Shown here piece after piece: positions 34,855 through 47,401 of a stretch of 64,000 nucleotides of DNA. Source of the stretch: Ochotona curzoniae. Its lineage: Eukaryota > Chordata > Mammalia > Lagomorpha > Ochotonidae. How positions within the stretch are numbered: position 1 is the first letter of the stretch; each line of letters opens with the position of its first letter. Location of the stretch: positions 18,918,501-18,982,500 of the forward strand of contig NW_024466607.1 of NCBI RefSeq assembly GCF_017591425.1, in the 5' to 3' direction. Under the pieces are notes generated by a model. The model saw only the letters and a list, made by a program, of their open reading frames with translations, was not told the DNA's origin and did not search any database. The position numbers and the translations under genes were made by a program.

Positions 34855-34960
34855 GAAAACGGTTGCTCACAGAGTGGAGATGCCTTGACTAAGAGCACCC
34901 TAGCAAGCATGTGCCAGAGCCAGGACTTCAACCTGCCCCTGCCTGCCTCAGAGCCAGGAC
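34855..34960 (-). mobile_element. MIR-like relic
   Basis: CACAGAGTGGAGATGCCTTGACTAAGAGCACCC…GAGCCAGGACTTCAACC, the complement of a MIR core and 5' side. It contains the start of the 34-bp tandem duplication. Confidence 0.45.
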
Positions 34961-34983
34961 TTCAACCTGCCCCTGTCTTCCTC
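34916..34983. repeat. Tandem duplication, 2 x 34 bp
   Basis: AGAGCCAGGACTTCAACCTGCCCCTG… occurs twice in a row (34916-34949 and 34950-34983), with two or three differences near the unit ends. Confidence 0.9.
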
Positions 34984-35280
34984 AGCATGCTCCTGTTCTG
35001 CGAAGAGTCTCTCCACAGTTCCCAGCAGTTTGCAGGAAGGAGTAGCCACTTGGGCAGGAGAGAAAGGTTGAGTTGCTCTCGATGATTCAGTTCTGGCGGG
35101 GAGAAAAAAAGAAGAAACAAATGGCAGAGGGAAACTGGCTGGTAACACTGCATGTGGCATTCTGTTTTGGATATCTAATTGTTTAAGTAGGGGCGAAGGA
35201 TAACTATCTCTAGGGCCGTTGGGTCTCAGGATTACAAGGGCCCAGATCCTCCATTGTAAATTGATAGGACCATCCTACAT

Positions 35281-35311
35281 CATTATTTCACATTATTTCA
35301 TGATTATTTCA
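35281..35311. repeat. Short tandem repeat, CATTATTTCA x3
   Basis: Three 10-11-bp units (CATTATTTCA, CATTATTTCA, TGATTATTTCA). Confidence 0.85.
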
Positions 35312-35859
35312 TCTATTTAGGAAGCTTCTCTAAATTGGATACAGAAGTTGGAAGTTTTCCCAATGGAGAGCTGCAAAGAAGCTGCAAGCAAATCCATGTG
35401 CAGGGCATTCTTGGTGCCCTCCTGGCAGGGAGTGGTTGGGTGGTGTGATGAGCACACACAGCCGGGGCCTCCTTGGCACAGCTGCCCAGTGTGCACCGTT
35501 CTCTTACACATATGGCCAGGCCCCCACTGCCCTTGGTTGATATAGTCCAGATTGCTGGGCATAGCTTCATCCTGACGCAGTCAAGGGAAATTAGTCCACT
35601 GCAAGCTTGGATGATGCCACTAACAAGCTGGCTGAGGTTCAGAAGAGCAGATCCCTCCACCGTGGCCTCAGCACACAGAGTGACAGCCGGCATGGTTTTG
35701 ATTACCACATATGTACCTCCCTGATGAGGGCAAGAACTTCTCAGTCTTCCTTGCTTTTAACCACCCTCCCCATGCAGGCCCCCACATGTAGAGGCCTTTA
35801 CGTTGGCAATATGCTCTCAGGCCTGTCGCCTCGCTATGTCCCTTGGGGCCCCTAGATGA

Positions 35860-35975
35860 TGAATTATATGAATTCTCATGCATAAGGTTCTGGAAACAGA
35901 GGCTTAGTGGCTTCCACAAGGCCACATGGTGCGTACTTAGCAGAGACAGAACTTGAACCCAACTGTCCCCTTGGT
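35860..35975 (-). mobile_element. MIR-like relic
   Basis: AGGCTTAGTGGCTTCCACAAGGCCACATGGTG…AGACAGAACTTGAACCC matches the complement of a MIR core. Confidence 0.5.
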
Positions 35976-36789
35976 GTAGTGTACTTCCTCAAAAATCAGT
36001 CTGAGGAGGATCTATTGGGTAGAATGTCCGTCAAGTTCTTAAACTTATCTGGAATATGGCTAAGAGGTGGGCATGTTAGCTAGGGAAGTTTGAAGCTCTG
36101 AGTTATAGAGCAGCTCCATAAGTTTTCTTCAGCACATGGGATTCTAGAAAGCTCATATACAGATGCTAGAAGTGGGGGCTGTTGTCCTGGAGAGGGGATT
36201 CAACAGTGGAGCCAAAGAGCCATGCTAGCTGCATGTTCCTGCCCTGGTATCAGTGGAAGGCTGCAAAGTGGGTGCTGCAACTGTGCAATAGGTCCCAGAC
36301 AGGAAAGTGGGGTGTCTATAAGAGTTTTCCTTTAATGGCAGAACAATGTTCCAAAGGACTTCCTCTCATGTTTAATTGGTAAGAACGGGTCACGTGACCA
36401 CCTGCGATTTGCTAAGGCTGATTATGCATCAGGCCTGAAGAATGGCCATGCTGTCACACTAAAGTGAACCAGGTGGCAAAGGCGTGAAGAAGGAGGAGAA
36501 GCTGCTTTCCTAGCACCTCCTAGACAGAGGAGCTTTCTGTGAACTTGTGTCGTGGCTTCTGGGATCCTGGGGTGGCATTTGTTTCATTGTCTAAAGCTCA
36601 TACTCCTGTTTCTCAGTGGTGAGTTGTGGGACTGCACACCTCACAGAGGCCATCTAAACTCCCGGAGCTCGAATGTTGCAAATGCTCTTAAGTGACAAAG
36701 AAAAAAGATCAAACAGGTGCCAATAGTGGAACTGGAAGAGAAGTGTAGAGGCTTAAAGAAGAGACCTAAGGGACTTTGGGGCTGAGGTG

Positions 36790-37030
36790 TGTGACTGACA
36801 GGATCAACCTGCCTAGATTGGAATGTAGACTGTGTTCATTACTTCCTTTTTGGTCACTTTGGGCAAGTTCGTCTCTCTTGCTATGTGTCAGTTTCCCCAT
36901 CTGCAGAGCGGAGTACTTAGTACTCAATCTGAGCTGTCCCATGATGAAGTGTAGACTGTCCATGGATGAAGTAAGTGCTTGGAAACAGTTAGCTGCTACT
37001 CTCTGTGCTAGCAGCACTCCTGCCTGCTCA
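36790..37030 (+). mobile_element. MIR-like relic
   Basis: TCACTTTGGGCAAGTTCGTCTCTCTTGCTATGTGTCAGTTTCCCCATCTGCAGAGC, the MIR core, followed by TGGATGAAGTAAGTGCTTGGAAACAG. Confidence 0.6.
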
Positions 37031-38384
37031 GGAAGCTGCTGCAGAAGAAACAAGAGCACGTCTCACATCCCTGGGTGATGGTTGCAAATTGCTGTCTGTC
37101 TTCACTCTGTCCACTGCTTACAGCCCTGCCACTCTCCTTGGGCACCGATTCCCAATTCGTTAGCCACACTCTGCATATGAATTGGGCCCAAGAGGTGGTT
37201 CTTCTCTTTTTTGCTCTTGAGTTCTAGGCTCTTCTGGCCCTAGAAGTGGAAATACCAGATACCCTCATGGAAATAAATGAGCTCTGATCACCTACTGTGA
37301 ATCTGCCCCTGAACTTGTCTCAGGGAATATTATGTGGACCAGACATGGGTCCCAGTGGGATCCAGGCAAAGAGCCATTCCAATTATAGGGAATTGATAGG
37401 ATTGGAAAGAGGCCGATTCCCATGCTGAACCTGTGGCACAGTCTTCTTCCCAGAGGAAGCATTGGAGGATGAATGGGAGCTAGCCAGGAAGAGATGCCAG
37501 AGTACAGCTCCAGGCAGGGTGGAAGATCTGATGAACAGGAAACAGGAAGGGAATTCAGTCTGGCAGGATGCATTTCAGGGGAAAGGGCTGTAGTGTAGAT
37601 GCTGGTGTGGTCAGAGGTCTAGCTGTCTAAAACCCTGCAAAACTCCAGCAATGTCCCATGTGGAAAGTAATGGGAAACTGTGAATTGGGTCCACAAGAGG
37701 TAAGAGATGAGCTTTGTGTCTGGGAAGGACCAACCCAATTAGAATATAGAGACTCAAATTGGTGTAAAAAGTAAGTTAAGGAACAAAAATTTCTGCCCCC
37801 CTGATCATGAACTTTGTGCAAAATTAAAGAGTCATGTTGTGGGTATTTGGGTATCAGAATTGACAGGAAGATGGCTGTGGGCAGTGCATAGAAGAGGGTG
37901 TTATTTTGATGGGCAGCGCCCTGACCAACAACTGCATCCCCTCCCAGTGTGGAGCCGGGATCCTCAGAGCCTCTCCAGCCCTCCATGTTGTCCCTCTCAT
38001 GTGTGACCTACACATGGATTCCTCAGGTGCACACAGCCAAAGGCAGGAGCTGGAGCTCTTTCCATCTGACCCTGAGATGCTGTTTTTATCTCACCTGGAC
38101 CTAGCACTGCTGACCATGCCTGGGGAACTCCTTGTGATGGAGCCTCACCATGGGCACTTGACAGTCTACCATTTCTCTACATGTACTTGAGATGTTTCTG
38201 TTTTGAACAAGAGAAGAATAAAGTCTGTCTTTACCCTCATTTACAACTGTCTATAGAAACACTTGGGAAAGTCACCTCATATGAATAAATGGAACCTGCC
38301 ACATGTGTCACTTTTTGGTGTGTGAGTAACTAGCACCCTTCAGGTCTCTAATTGTGTTCTCCCGGCCGTTTCTTCTCTTTGCAG

Positions 38385-38459
38385 TATAACGAGGAGCTTC
38401 ACTATGTGGAACCTTGTCTGAATGGGACATTGGTGCAAGCTGACCGGACTAACAAGGAG
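38385..38459 (+). CDS. CACNA2D3: CACNA2D3 exon: VWA domain, N-glycosylation site
   Basis: A 75-bp exon of exactly 25 codons (phase 0 in and out), from YNEELHYVEP to ADRTNKE. It continues the VWA domain directly from the Ala at 28357-28359. The Asn-Gly-Thr in CLNGTL is an N-glycosylation sequon, about human Asn309 from memory. The acceptor has a strong pyrimidine tract (TTTCTTCTCTTTGCAG) and the donor is GTAGGA. Because its length is a multiple of three with phase 0, skipping it would keep the frame but cut the VWA fold. The expected next coding segment (HFREHLDKLF in the human protein) was not found before the window ends. Confidence 0.96.
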
Positions 38460-38548
38460 GTAGGAGCTGCTGCTGGGAGGGAGCACAGGGCTCCTGGCTC
38501 ACTGACCCTTTCTCCCTCTTAGTGACATCTTGCAACAAATCTGTCCTA

Positions 38549-38770
38549 ATGTTAAAAAAAAAAGTGTTTATTTGAGAGGCAGAGAGATACATGGAGAGAG
38601 TTCTCTTCTACTGGTTTACTTCAAAATGTCTAAAATGGCCAGACTTGGGACAGACAGAGATCAACATCTGGAAACACAGTTATCAGATCTCCCATGTCAA
38701 GGTCAGGTACTCAACAACTTTAGCCATCGCTGCTGCCTCCGTGGGTCTGAATTGACGGGAACCTGAGTCA
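38549..38770 (-). mobile_element. C-SINE, shortened
   Basis: AAAAAAAAGTGTTTATTTGAGAGGCAGAGAGATACATGGAGAGAG, then TCTCCCATGTCAAGGTCAGGTACTCAACAACTTTAGCCATCGCTGC. It begins about 90 bp past the 38385-38459 exon's donor. Confidence 0.7.
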
Positions 38771-40465
38771 TGAGCTGGTGGTGAGCCTCGGACCACCGAA
38801 GTGAGGTGTGGGGTGACTGTAGGCCTAGTACCCAGCTCTGTCTTAATTTTTAGAAACTCGTCTGTTGTGCTGCCTCTGACGACAGAGTTCCAGGGTGTAT
38901 GATCTTGTTAGAAGACATATATGAAGTCATGGTACTAATTACATTGCAGGCAGATGCTGACTTGTTCTCAAACTATTGTATTGACGTGTTTTTCTCTCAC
39001 TCTGAGGGCATCCTACACTGTGCTTGATGGCTGTGTTAACACCCTGGAAAGAAGATGGCTCTTGCACTGATTTCAAAGAAAATTAAACCCACTTTCATTC
39101 CCCTTATCATAGTTGTTTGTTGGAGTACCTTTTCTCGGTATGGGAAGATAGGCTTTTCAAGGATAGGGAAAGGATCTGTTGTGATATCCTCAAGGTTGTA
39201 AGAATGACCAGTTTTATAAATATTATGGAGCGAAAGGAAGGTAAATTAAAGCAGAATCTCAGGAACTGGAGGTTTCTCTTTCAATTAGAGCATTCTGAAA
39301 AAATTCAGTAGACTTCCACAGAATGAATCCTGAATCCCTCTGACTACATTTGTTAGTACTGCTACCACTTCATTGCCCTTTCAGGGCCTGTTGACCATGT
39401 GGGTAGCAGGTGTAGCTGTGAACGCAGCCCTGTGATTCCTGCAGAACTCATGGCTTGTATTGCCTGTGCTGTTTTGCTGATTCTGGTCTAATCCCATCAC
39501 CTCCAAATGGGGAGAATGGCCAAGGGTGGAGAACAAGTCAGGCTGTGCCAGGCACTGTGTATGTGTTGGAGAAGGCCCTCTGGCCCGAATGGGGAGTGGC
39601 ACAGGTGCTCTTAGAGGCAGGTGGTAGAAGCACTTGGTTTAGGCATCTTCCAGAGAATGAACAACAGAGGTTTGAGAGACATTGGTTCCACAATAAGGAA
39701 AAAAGAATAAAGAGTAGATACCTGATTTTCAAATGGAGGGACATTAGCATGATCAGAAGATTCGTTCTTTGGGAAGGAGAATGAAGGACATTGTAGTGCG
39801 AAGAAAAGGTACATCTCGAAGATGTTCATTTATGGTTGTTTCTAGGCTACTGTAGGGAAAAAAGTCTTCTAATCCTAGATGAAGCCAGATTTCTGTAGGG
39901 TTTTTTTCCTCTTGTTTGGCAGCTGGCAGGGTGAGGATCCCAGCCCCTTTGCAATGTTTCAGCATTGGCCTCGGCTAGGTGACCGGTGAGCAAAGCCTCC
40001 AGGGATGTGGCCAGCCTGTGCCTTCTCACAGGGGAATAGGACAGTGTGATAATTGCACTGCAGATAGAAATGTTGTTAGAGGAAGTGGGCCAGGAATTCA
40101 TTTTCAATTGCCATTAAATTTGCGGATCTTGGAGATCAGAGTACTATTGAAGATCAAAACAATCAGGAATCTGATTCCTGAGGCCCTCACCTCTGTCATA
40201 TCAAAGCAAGTGTAGGGAGACTCTCAAAGGGGGAAAGGACAAGATGAGTTGTCCAGGAGTCCTGGGAGTTAATGGTATGTAGATGAGGTTTCCCAGTTTC
40301 CTTACTGGCTGTGGTAAGTAAGCCTCACACTAGGACATTCACACGCACAGACTTAGAAGCCTCCATAAAATCCTATTCTTCCAGCTGAAGGACCACAGAA
40401 AACCTGCTTCCTGCCCATGACCACTTGATCCTTAGGATAACCCACAAGTGAGGCTTACTACTAGG

Positions 40466-40741
40466 TAGATTCACAGAGAGGATTTACAGAGAGAAAGCCA
40501 TACTTCCCAGATGGCTACAGTAGCTGGAACTGAGCCAATCTGAAGCCAGGAACCAGGAGCTTGTTTGAGGTCTCCCATATCAGTGCAGGGTCCCAAGGAT
40601 TTGGGCCATCCCCTACCACTTTCCCAGGCTACAGGCAGGGTGCTAGATGGGAAGCAGAGCAGCCAGACAAAAACTGGTGCCTATAGGGATCCTGGCACGT
40701 GCAAAGTGGGGGTTTAGCCTCTGGGCTATCATGCCAGGCCC
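40466..40741 (-). mobile_element. Pika-type SINE, tail-truncated
   Basis: ATGGCTACAGTAGCTGGAACTGAGCC, GGTCTCCCATATCAGTGCAGGGTCCCAAGG and GGCTATCATGCCAGGCCCC (head complement). The long T-rich tail is missing. It abuts the ancient L1 that starts near 40783. Confidence 0.82.
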
Positions 40742-40782
40742 CAGAATGCAATTTAAAAATCCGTTTTATTCCAGAACCAGGG

Positions 40783-42198
40783 AAAGTCATGGGACTAGAT
40801 GATCAGCAAAAGCCAATACTGACATGAGTCAGATGTTGGAAATATTAAATTGCTTTAATAAGCAATTAGGAGCTCTCTTGAAACAAATAAAAAAAAAACA
40901 GAATATTCACGCAAGGAAACAGAAGTTATAAAATAGAGCCAAATGGAAATTATGCAACTGAAAAGTGTAATTACCAAAATAAAAATCTCACTGGATCAAT
41001 TCAGAAGTAGGGTACAGTTGACAACAGAGAGAATCAATGGGCTTCAAGTCAGACCCATAGAAATTACCCATTCTGAACAGCAGAGGAAACATACTGGAAT
41101 GAAATGAACAACGTCTGAGAAACATGTAGAACTGTAACAAGAGCTAGCATTCATACTATCAAAGTCCCAGGCGAGAAGAGAGAGCTAGAAATTGAATAAA
41201 TATTCAAAGGTATATCAGCTGAAAAACTCCTCCAGATTGTGAAAGTTATGAGCATATGTATTAGCAAAGTTGAGAAGACTCCAAAATAGGATAAACCCAA
41301 ATAAATCTGTGCAAAGGTATGAAAAATGCTGACAACTGTCAGAAGAAGATGTGTGATTGGAATGATGGTAGTTGCCTCCTATAATATTATGGAGACCAGA
41401 AGGAAGTAGTGTAACATACTCAGAAACTATCAACCTGTGAGTCCACATCCAGTGAGAGTACCCATCAAGAAGGAAGGGCCAAAAAAGGCATTCTCAAACA
41501 GAGGAAAATGATGTGCAGATGTTGCCTAGAAACTTAGTCTGAAAGAATACCTAAAGGACATTCTCTACACAGATAGGAAATAAGAGGGAGCTTGGATCTT
41601 TCAAAAGGAAAGGAGGACATTGAAATGGGTAAAGTACAGGGTTAATTATAATAGAGTATCCTAATTCTTAGGAGATTCTTAAATCATATTCTATGCTTGA
41701 AACAAAAATCCTAACATCGTATAATGTGACATCCATAATGATTACTGAGAATATACAAAATCAGTTTATTCAATGTATATTTAAGGGAAACAGGGCAAAA
41801 TAGAAATAAAGTTTCTTCACTTTACTGGAAATGGTGAATATTGACATCAGTAGATTGTGATAAATTGCATGTTGTAAAGCCATCGCTGAGAAAACAATGC
41901 AGAGATGTACTTAAAAAAAAAAATCAAAGGTGTATAAGAAAAGAAAAACATGATGGACAGGAAAAAAGTAAATAGGCAAACTTAAGCCTTAAAATATTAA
42001 TTGCCTTAGATCGCAAATAATTATACTAATGAAAAGACAAAGATTAGTTGAGTAGATGAAAGAAATACAAACATTAACCAGTCGTTTTGACTCTTAAAAC
42101 TTCACTTGAAAGGGAATGACATAGGTATGCTGAAACTTAAATGAGGGGGGAACATATAGCGTCTAAACAATACTTTTGTAAAACAAAAATAACCATGT
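40783..42198 (+). mobile_element. Ancient L1, ORF1 region and ORF1-ORF2 spacer
   Basis: The block order follows mammalian L1 ORF1 and the spacer: GGAGCTCTCTTGAAACAAAT, ATGGAAATTATGCAACTGAA, ACTCACTGGATCAATTC-type, GAAATTACCCATTCTGAACA, AACCCAAATAAATC and GGAGACCAGAAGGAAGTAG. Then come the pre-ORF2 segments near 41.6-42.1 kb. Every reading frame is broken by stops and indels, so it encodes nothing. It resumes at 42536 after a SINE. Confidence 0.8.
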
Positions 42199-42535
42199 TG
42201 GGTCTGGTGTGATGGTTCAATTGGCTAATCCTTCTCTTCCAAGTATAGGGATCCCATATGAGCACCAGATCATATCCCAGTTGCTCCACTTCCCATCTAG
42301 CTCCCTGCTTATAGCCTGGGAAAGCAGTAGCGAATGGCCCAAAGCCTTGGAACCTGTACCCATGTGAGAGACCAGAAGAAGCTTCTGGCTCATGGCTTCA
42401 GAAGGGCTCACCTCTGACTGTTGCAGCTATCTGGCAAGCAGCAGATGAAAGCTCTTTGTCTCTTTCTTTCCTCCTTGTAAATCTACCTTTGCAGTAAATG
42501 TAAATAAATCTTCAAAGAAGAAGAAAAAGAAGAAG
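42199..42535 (+). mobile_element. Pika-type SINE inserted in ancient L1
   Basis: Head GGGTCTGGTGTGATGGTTCAATTGGCTAA, body CTCCCTGCTTATAGCCTGGGAAAGCAGTAGCG, tail CAGTAAATGTAAATAAATCTTC followed by a GAA-rich stretch. L1 sequence resumes directly afterwards (GTAGCCATATCAATGTCAAATAAAG), so the SINE is younger than the L1. Confidence 0.88.
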
Positions 42536-45040
42536 AGTAGCCATATCAATGTCAAATAAAGACTTCTTGTGGGCAGAGAATTTTACAGGAGACATAAGGA
42601 ACATTATACAGATGCTCAGTTGCCTGATAAAGCATAGCAGTTGTAGATGTGTTTGAGCTGAAATACGGAACTTCAAAATGAACAAAGCAAAAATTAGTAG
42701 AGGTGAAGTAGAAATAACTAAATTTATATTTTAGTTGAAGACTTGCATGTCCCATCATCGGCAGTTGATGGCCTCCTAGAGGTCATCAAGGATATAGAGG
42801 TGAACTCCATCAACCTGTGGGATCTCAGTGCCAATTACAGAATATGCAACCACAGCAAGTGCACATTATTTACAAATATCCATAGAACATTAGCCAAGAT
42901 AAACATAGCCTTGCTTATAAGACAAGCCTCAAATTTTAAGTGACTTGAAATCCTGCAGATTTATGAGGATAATGGGCTCAAACTAGAAATCAATTTTAAC
43001 AGACAGCAGAAAAAAAAATCCAAGCATTTGTAAAGTGAATAATGCAATACCAAATAATCTGTAGCTGAAAAAGAAGTTAGAATTTTTAAAATGTAAAACT
43101 GAACTAGGCATAGATCACCAGATCAGAATATGTGGGACAAAGCTGTAGTCATTTTGAGAGACATTTTTGTCACAAAATCCTTACGTTAAAGGAGAGGAAA
43201 GTTCTCAGAGTCAGGAAAGCATGAATAAGGTAAAGCATGAGCAAACTGAAAGAAGGAAATTTTAATAAAGAACCAAGTTGTTAAATTGAAAGAGGAAAAG
43301 AATAGAGGAAAATCAATGGCACGAAAAATTGGTCCTCCAAAAGAAGAAAAAAATCAATAAAGCTGATAAAAAACTCCCACACGACTGACTGAAACAAAAA
43401 AGAGACAAATCATTAGTATCAGAAGTGAAGCAAAGGGTATCAGTCTAGACCCTGCAGATATTAAAGGGATAGTGAGGGAAGGTTATTGAAAAGTGCCACT
43501 TATAAGTTCATCAAATGAAAATAAATTTTCAGGAACTCACATGCACTAGCACTCAACCAATACCAAGTAGCCAACTGGAATAGTGTTGTACATTTTTTAT
43601 GAAGCTGCAAGAAAGAAATTTCTAAGCCCACGTGAGTTTTACCAAAGAATTCCTCCAAGGAAGAAATAATACTCATTTTATACATCAGCTTTCAGAAAAA
43701 AATAGAGGTAGTAAGCTCACTCTTCATTTGATCCAACTCACTTTATGAGGCAGGTATTTCTCCGGTAGACTAAGACCTGCCCAGAAAGAAAACCACTAAC
43801 AGACACCGCACAGGTTCCTAGCTACATGAGTCTTCACCTCCAGTCTAGCAGCATACAGAAAGAATGCTACGCTACCAAGTAAGATTTATTCCAGATAGCC
43901 AGTGGTGCAGCATGAATATCACTTCAATCAGTGTAATTCACCCTATCAATAGGCAAAAGATCATACGTATCATTTAACTCAAAGCAGTTTGGTATGAATG
44001 TAGCACCTACTACTAACAATAATAATAGTAATAAACTTCACTGCTCTAGGACTAAGGGCACTTCTTCAAGTAGATAAAAACCATCTACAGAAACTTTAAC
44101 AGAGGCAGATGTTGACAGCGGGAGCTAAAGATCTTCTTTTAAATTACAGATATCCATACTAATGTTCTTGCTCAATATCATACTCTGAGTTTCAGTCAGG
44201 CTGGGAATAACAACAAAAATCATATTGGGCAGAACAAAAGACTAAAACCATTCCTATTTTCAGATGACATGGCTGTACAGTTAGAAAATCCCAAAGAATT
44301 TGCAGACAAAACTCTAAGAACCAGTCAATGGGTTCAGTAAGGCCATGTATCCAAGATCACATCATTTCTTTACCTGCGCAAGATATAAAAAAACCAAAAA
44401 TTTAAAAAAATACCACTTGGGTTTATAGCTTTGCAGCAATTACCAACAAAACATGAAACTACAAAAATGCTACTAAAAACTACAGAAATGCTGATGAAAG
44501 AAATTAAAGAAGGCCCTTGTCAGTAGCGAGAATTGTCATGTTTGTGGATGGAGAGACTGAACAGTTAGGATATTGGTTTTCCTCACGCTGATCCATAGGT
44601 GTAGAAGAGTCTCTATCAAAACCCAAACACAGTTCTCCAGACACAGGCAATAAAGTCCAGAATACTAAGAAAGGAAGGCCCTTGAAAAAGGAGAAAATAG
44701 GTGGAATTATCAGTCTACCCAATGCTTTGGTTTATTTTAGAGCAGCAGCCAATCAGGAGTACGGCGTGTGTGCGGGGAGAGATGCATTCGTGTGAAATCA
44801 TGAAGATTGGATGGAAGTAGCAAAGCCCGTTTTAGGAGAAAAGAACTGACAATGACAGCAGCCTTCAGGAATGCAAGGGGAATAAAGGCATCATCGCATG
44901 GGAGGAAGGCTTATGTAAATGTGTTGCTGCAAACCTACTTTTAAAGAATGGACTAGGACAGACAAGCCAGAAGTACAACTATAGAAATATGTCAAATTAT
45001 CTTCCACCAAGTGCCAAATCCATTCCAGGAAGAAAGGATG
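42536..45040 (+). mobile_element. Ancient L1, ORF2 region
   Basis: Continues the same element with decayed remnants of the endonuclease (…GTTGAAGACTTGCATGTCCC… at about 42733, corresponding to the VGDFN motif) and of the reverse transcriptase. The catalytic F-A-D-D-M motif survives as F-S-D-D-M at 44257-44271. A GFIPG-like segment sits near 43885. The 3' part (44.7-45.0 kb) fades into unrecognisable sequence. Many frameshifts and stops make it non-functional. Confidence 0.8.
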
Positions 45041-45091
45041 TGTTTTTCTTCCTCCTGTGCTGCTTCTGCGCCTCCTCTTCCTTCTCCTTCT

Positions 45092-45372
45092 TCTACATTT
45101 ATTTATTTGAAAGGTAGAGTGATGGGGAAATAAGAGAATAAGAGGGAGAGAGAATAGATCAATTGATCTTCCATGTCCTGGTTTTCATACCAAATTCCTG
45201 AAACTGGGAATTAGAAACTGCATCCAGGTCTCTCTCATGGGTGGCAGGAATCCAGCCACTTGAGCTAATATCTGTTCCTTCCCAAAGGCTTTAACAGGAA
45301 GCAGAGTTGGAAGTGCCGAGTAGCTGGGATCTGAGACACACTCTGATACGGGATACAGGCTTCCCTGGGGTG
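45092..45372 (-). mobile_element. C-SINE, old
   Basis: TCTACATTTATTTATTTGAAAGGTAGAGTGATGGG tail complement, then GATCTTCCATGTCCTGG and GATACGGGATACAGGCTTCCC. Preceded by a (CTT)-rich pyrimidine tract at 45050-45090. Confidence 0.75.
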
Positions 45373-47401
45373 AATAAGGGTGTGCTCCATGTGTCATGCC
45401 CTCTCCCCAGCTATCTCTACCATTTGTCTTCTGAGGACTTTGATAGGTTCTGTTAACTCGGGTGCCCATTCTAGATCCATGATTGCATCACAGGGGCTAT
45501 GGCTGCCAGGTCAGCAGTCTGGGCCTGGTGTCTATGCCTGTTCCTAGGAGGCAAACCTGGGTTGGGCAGACTTAATTGAATATCCAGAAGGAAGAGCCTC
45601 TGGACAGCCAGGCCAGTGCATGGAAGGAGATGTTCCACATGTGCATACATGAGTGTGGATTTGAGTAGATGAGCACCTGCGAGAGGGTTCTGGCATTTCA
45701 ACAGAAGACCCACGGGACATTGAAAAAAAAGGATGGAATTCATTACTTTCAGTGTAATTAGGACACCCTGAATTAACGGGTGCTTGTGCTTGAGAGGATC
45801 TGACTGCACGCTTGGCAAACTATGTAGCTTCAGGTTCTGCACACAGACCCCACACTGTAGCTTTGAGGTCATTCTCCCACAGTCTTTGTGTGGTCTGCAT
45901 GAAGGATTATGAGCCTGGGGAGATTCCTGTATATAAATGGGTCATGGGACCCCCTGAGTTGAATGATTCTGAGTCCTGTCAACTCTTCTGGGATCTCTCC
46001 TCCATCATTAATGGAAATGTTGACATGTATCTTAATGGGCTTGTCTTATGGCCAAATCTATGATTCTTTACTACTTACACGTTTGAACTTGCAGTGGCCC
46101 TGGAAGTCACTGTACTGTTACTTCTAGCTAATGAGAGGCAAGAAAGTGCTTCTAGAAGGTGTCATCTGGGATTATTATGTTGTATTCCTTGAAAGGATAG
46201 CCATGTGTGATTTCATATAATGCTCATGTGACCCATGGAAGGACACAGGTAGAGAGTGTGAACCAAAAAGTCACTGATAAACTGTATTTGACAAACTGGA
46301 TGAGCCAGTCTTAGAACAAGACAAGGTTGGGTTGAAAGGCTGACCTTGGTCAGATGGGGTTATTGCTAGGTCCTAGATTTTGTGATCTTTTTCCTGTGAT
46401 TTTGCTAATTGCCTTTAGTTCACATTATCTCCATGCAGGAGATTTTGAGGTTGTGTGAAGTTTTTGTTTTTCTCTTCTGAAGGTATTGTTTACTGGATAG
46501 GCAGCATTTTGCTGCACTGGTTCATGTACCAAATAATGGACTTTTTTTTTTTTTTCTTTAAGGAAAAAGAAACCATGACAAATTGGGTGAGCCTGAAGTT
46601 CAAATATAGAATTCAGATGAGTAAGCTCTCATTATAATAGACTTCAGACGTTGTGAACCATTCATCAGAGCTTAAAATGAACCTTCTGTGGTCTCTCTTG
46701 GGGAGCTGAGGAGAAAGAGGAAGAAAGGAGAGTGATATGGTTTTGTCTCTGGTTGTATGATGAAGTAGTCTTGAAATCCACTGGATTTTATGGTTCTGTT
46801 TAAGATTCATTTGCAAATGTTGCAGAATCAGCCCATCTAAAGCCCCATGTTATTGTCATCTTCTTCGGCAGTTTGATCTCTTACAGTGGGATGAGGGGAC
46901 ACAAAGTCTCCATGAACAAATGAGTAGTGTACATCGGAGTTGTTGAGTTTCCCCAGTAATATTTCTTTGCACCTGAGCTTTGTCAAAGGGGCACTCTGGA
47001 TTCCAAACCTTTGTGGACACACAGTGTTACAACTGGCAAGTGGTATGCTGGGCAGGGGTGAGAAGTTTATAAGGATCCATGAGCAGCAAATAGCCCTTCA
47101 ACATGTTGGTAAGTGTTTCCTGTCCCAATACCAAATTTGCAGAGGGAGTGAGACAAACACACTTTGATCCAATCCAAAGCTAAAGAAAGGTAATAAGAAT
47201 TGCATTGCTTTTAAACAACTTACACAGAGTGTAGTTATAAATGTAAATGAATTCATGATCCAACATTACATAGAAGAAGAAAGTTGGTTTATACATATCA
47301 CCACAGAAGAGTAACAGTGGTTTGTAGTCAGGTCATACAAGGAAGTGAATTGCCTGAAGTATGCAGAAGTAAAGCAGAAGGACAAGGGAAAGGAAAGGAA
47401 G

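Larger units (their letters stand above)
28360..38384 (+). other. CACNA2D3: CACNA2D3 intron, 10.0 kb
   Basis: GTGAGT...TTTGCAG intron. It holds a young SINE at 29.8-30.1 kb, MIR-like relics, a short tandem duplication at 34.9 kb and AT-rich stretches at 30.48-30.76 and 32.2-32.96 kb. I see nothing else in 28.4-29.15, 31.0-32.2, 33.55-34.8, 36.0-36.75 and 37.05-38.3 kb. Confidence 0.9.

Noticed and set aside
42000..44800. Possible coding remains of a reverse transcriptase
   Set aside because: Only scattered motifs survive, with many stops and frameshifts. Annotated as a dead L1, not a gene.
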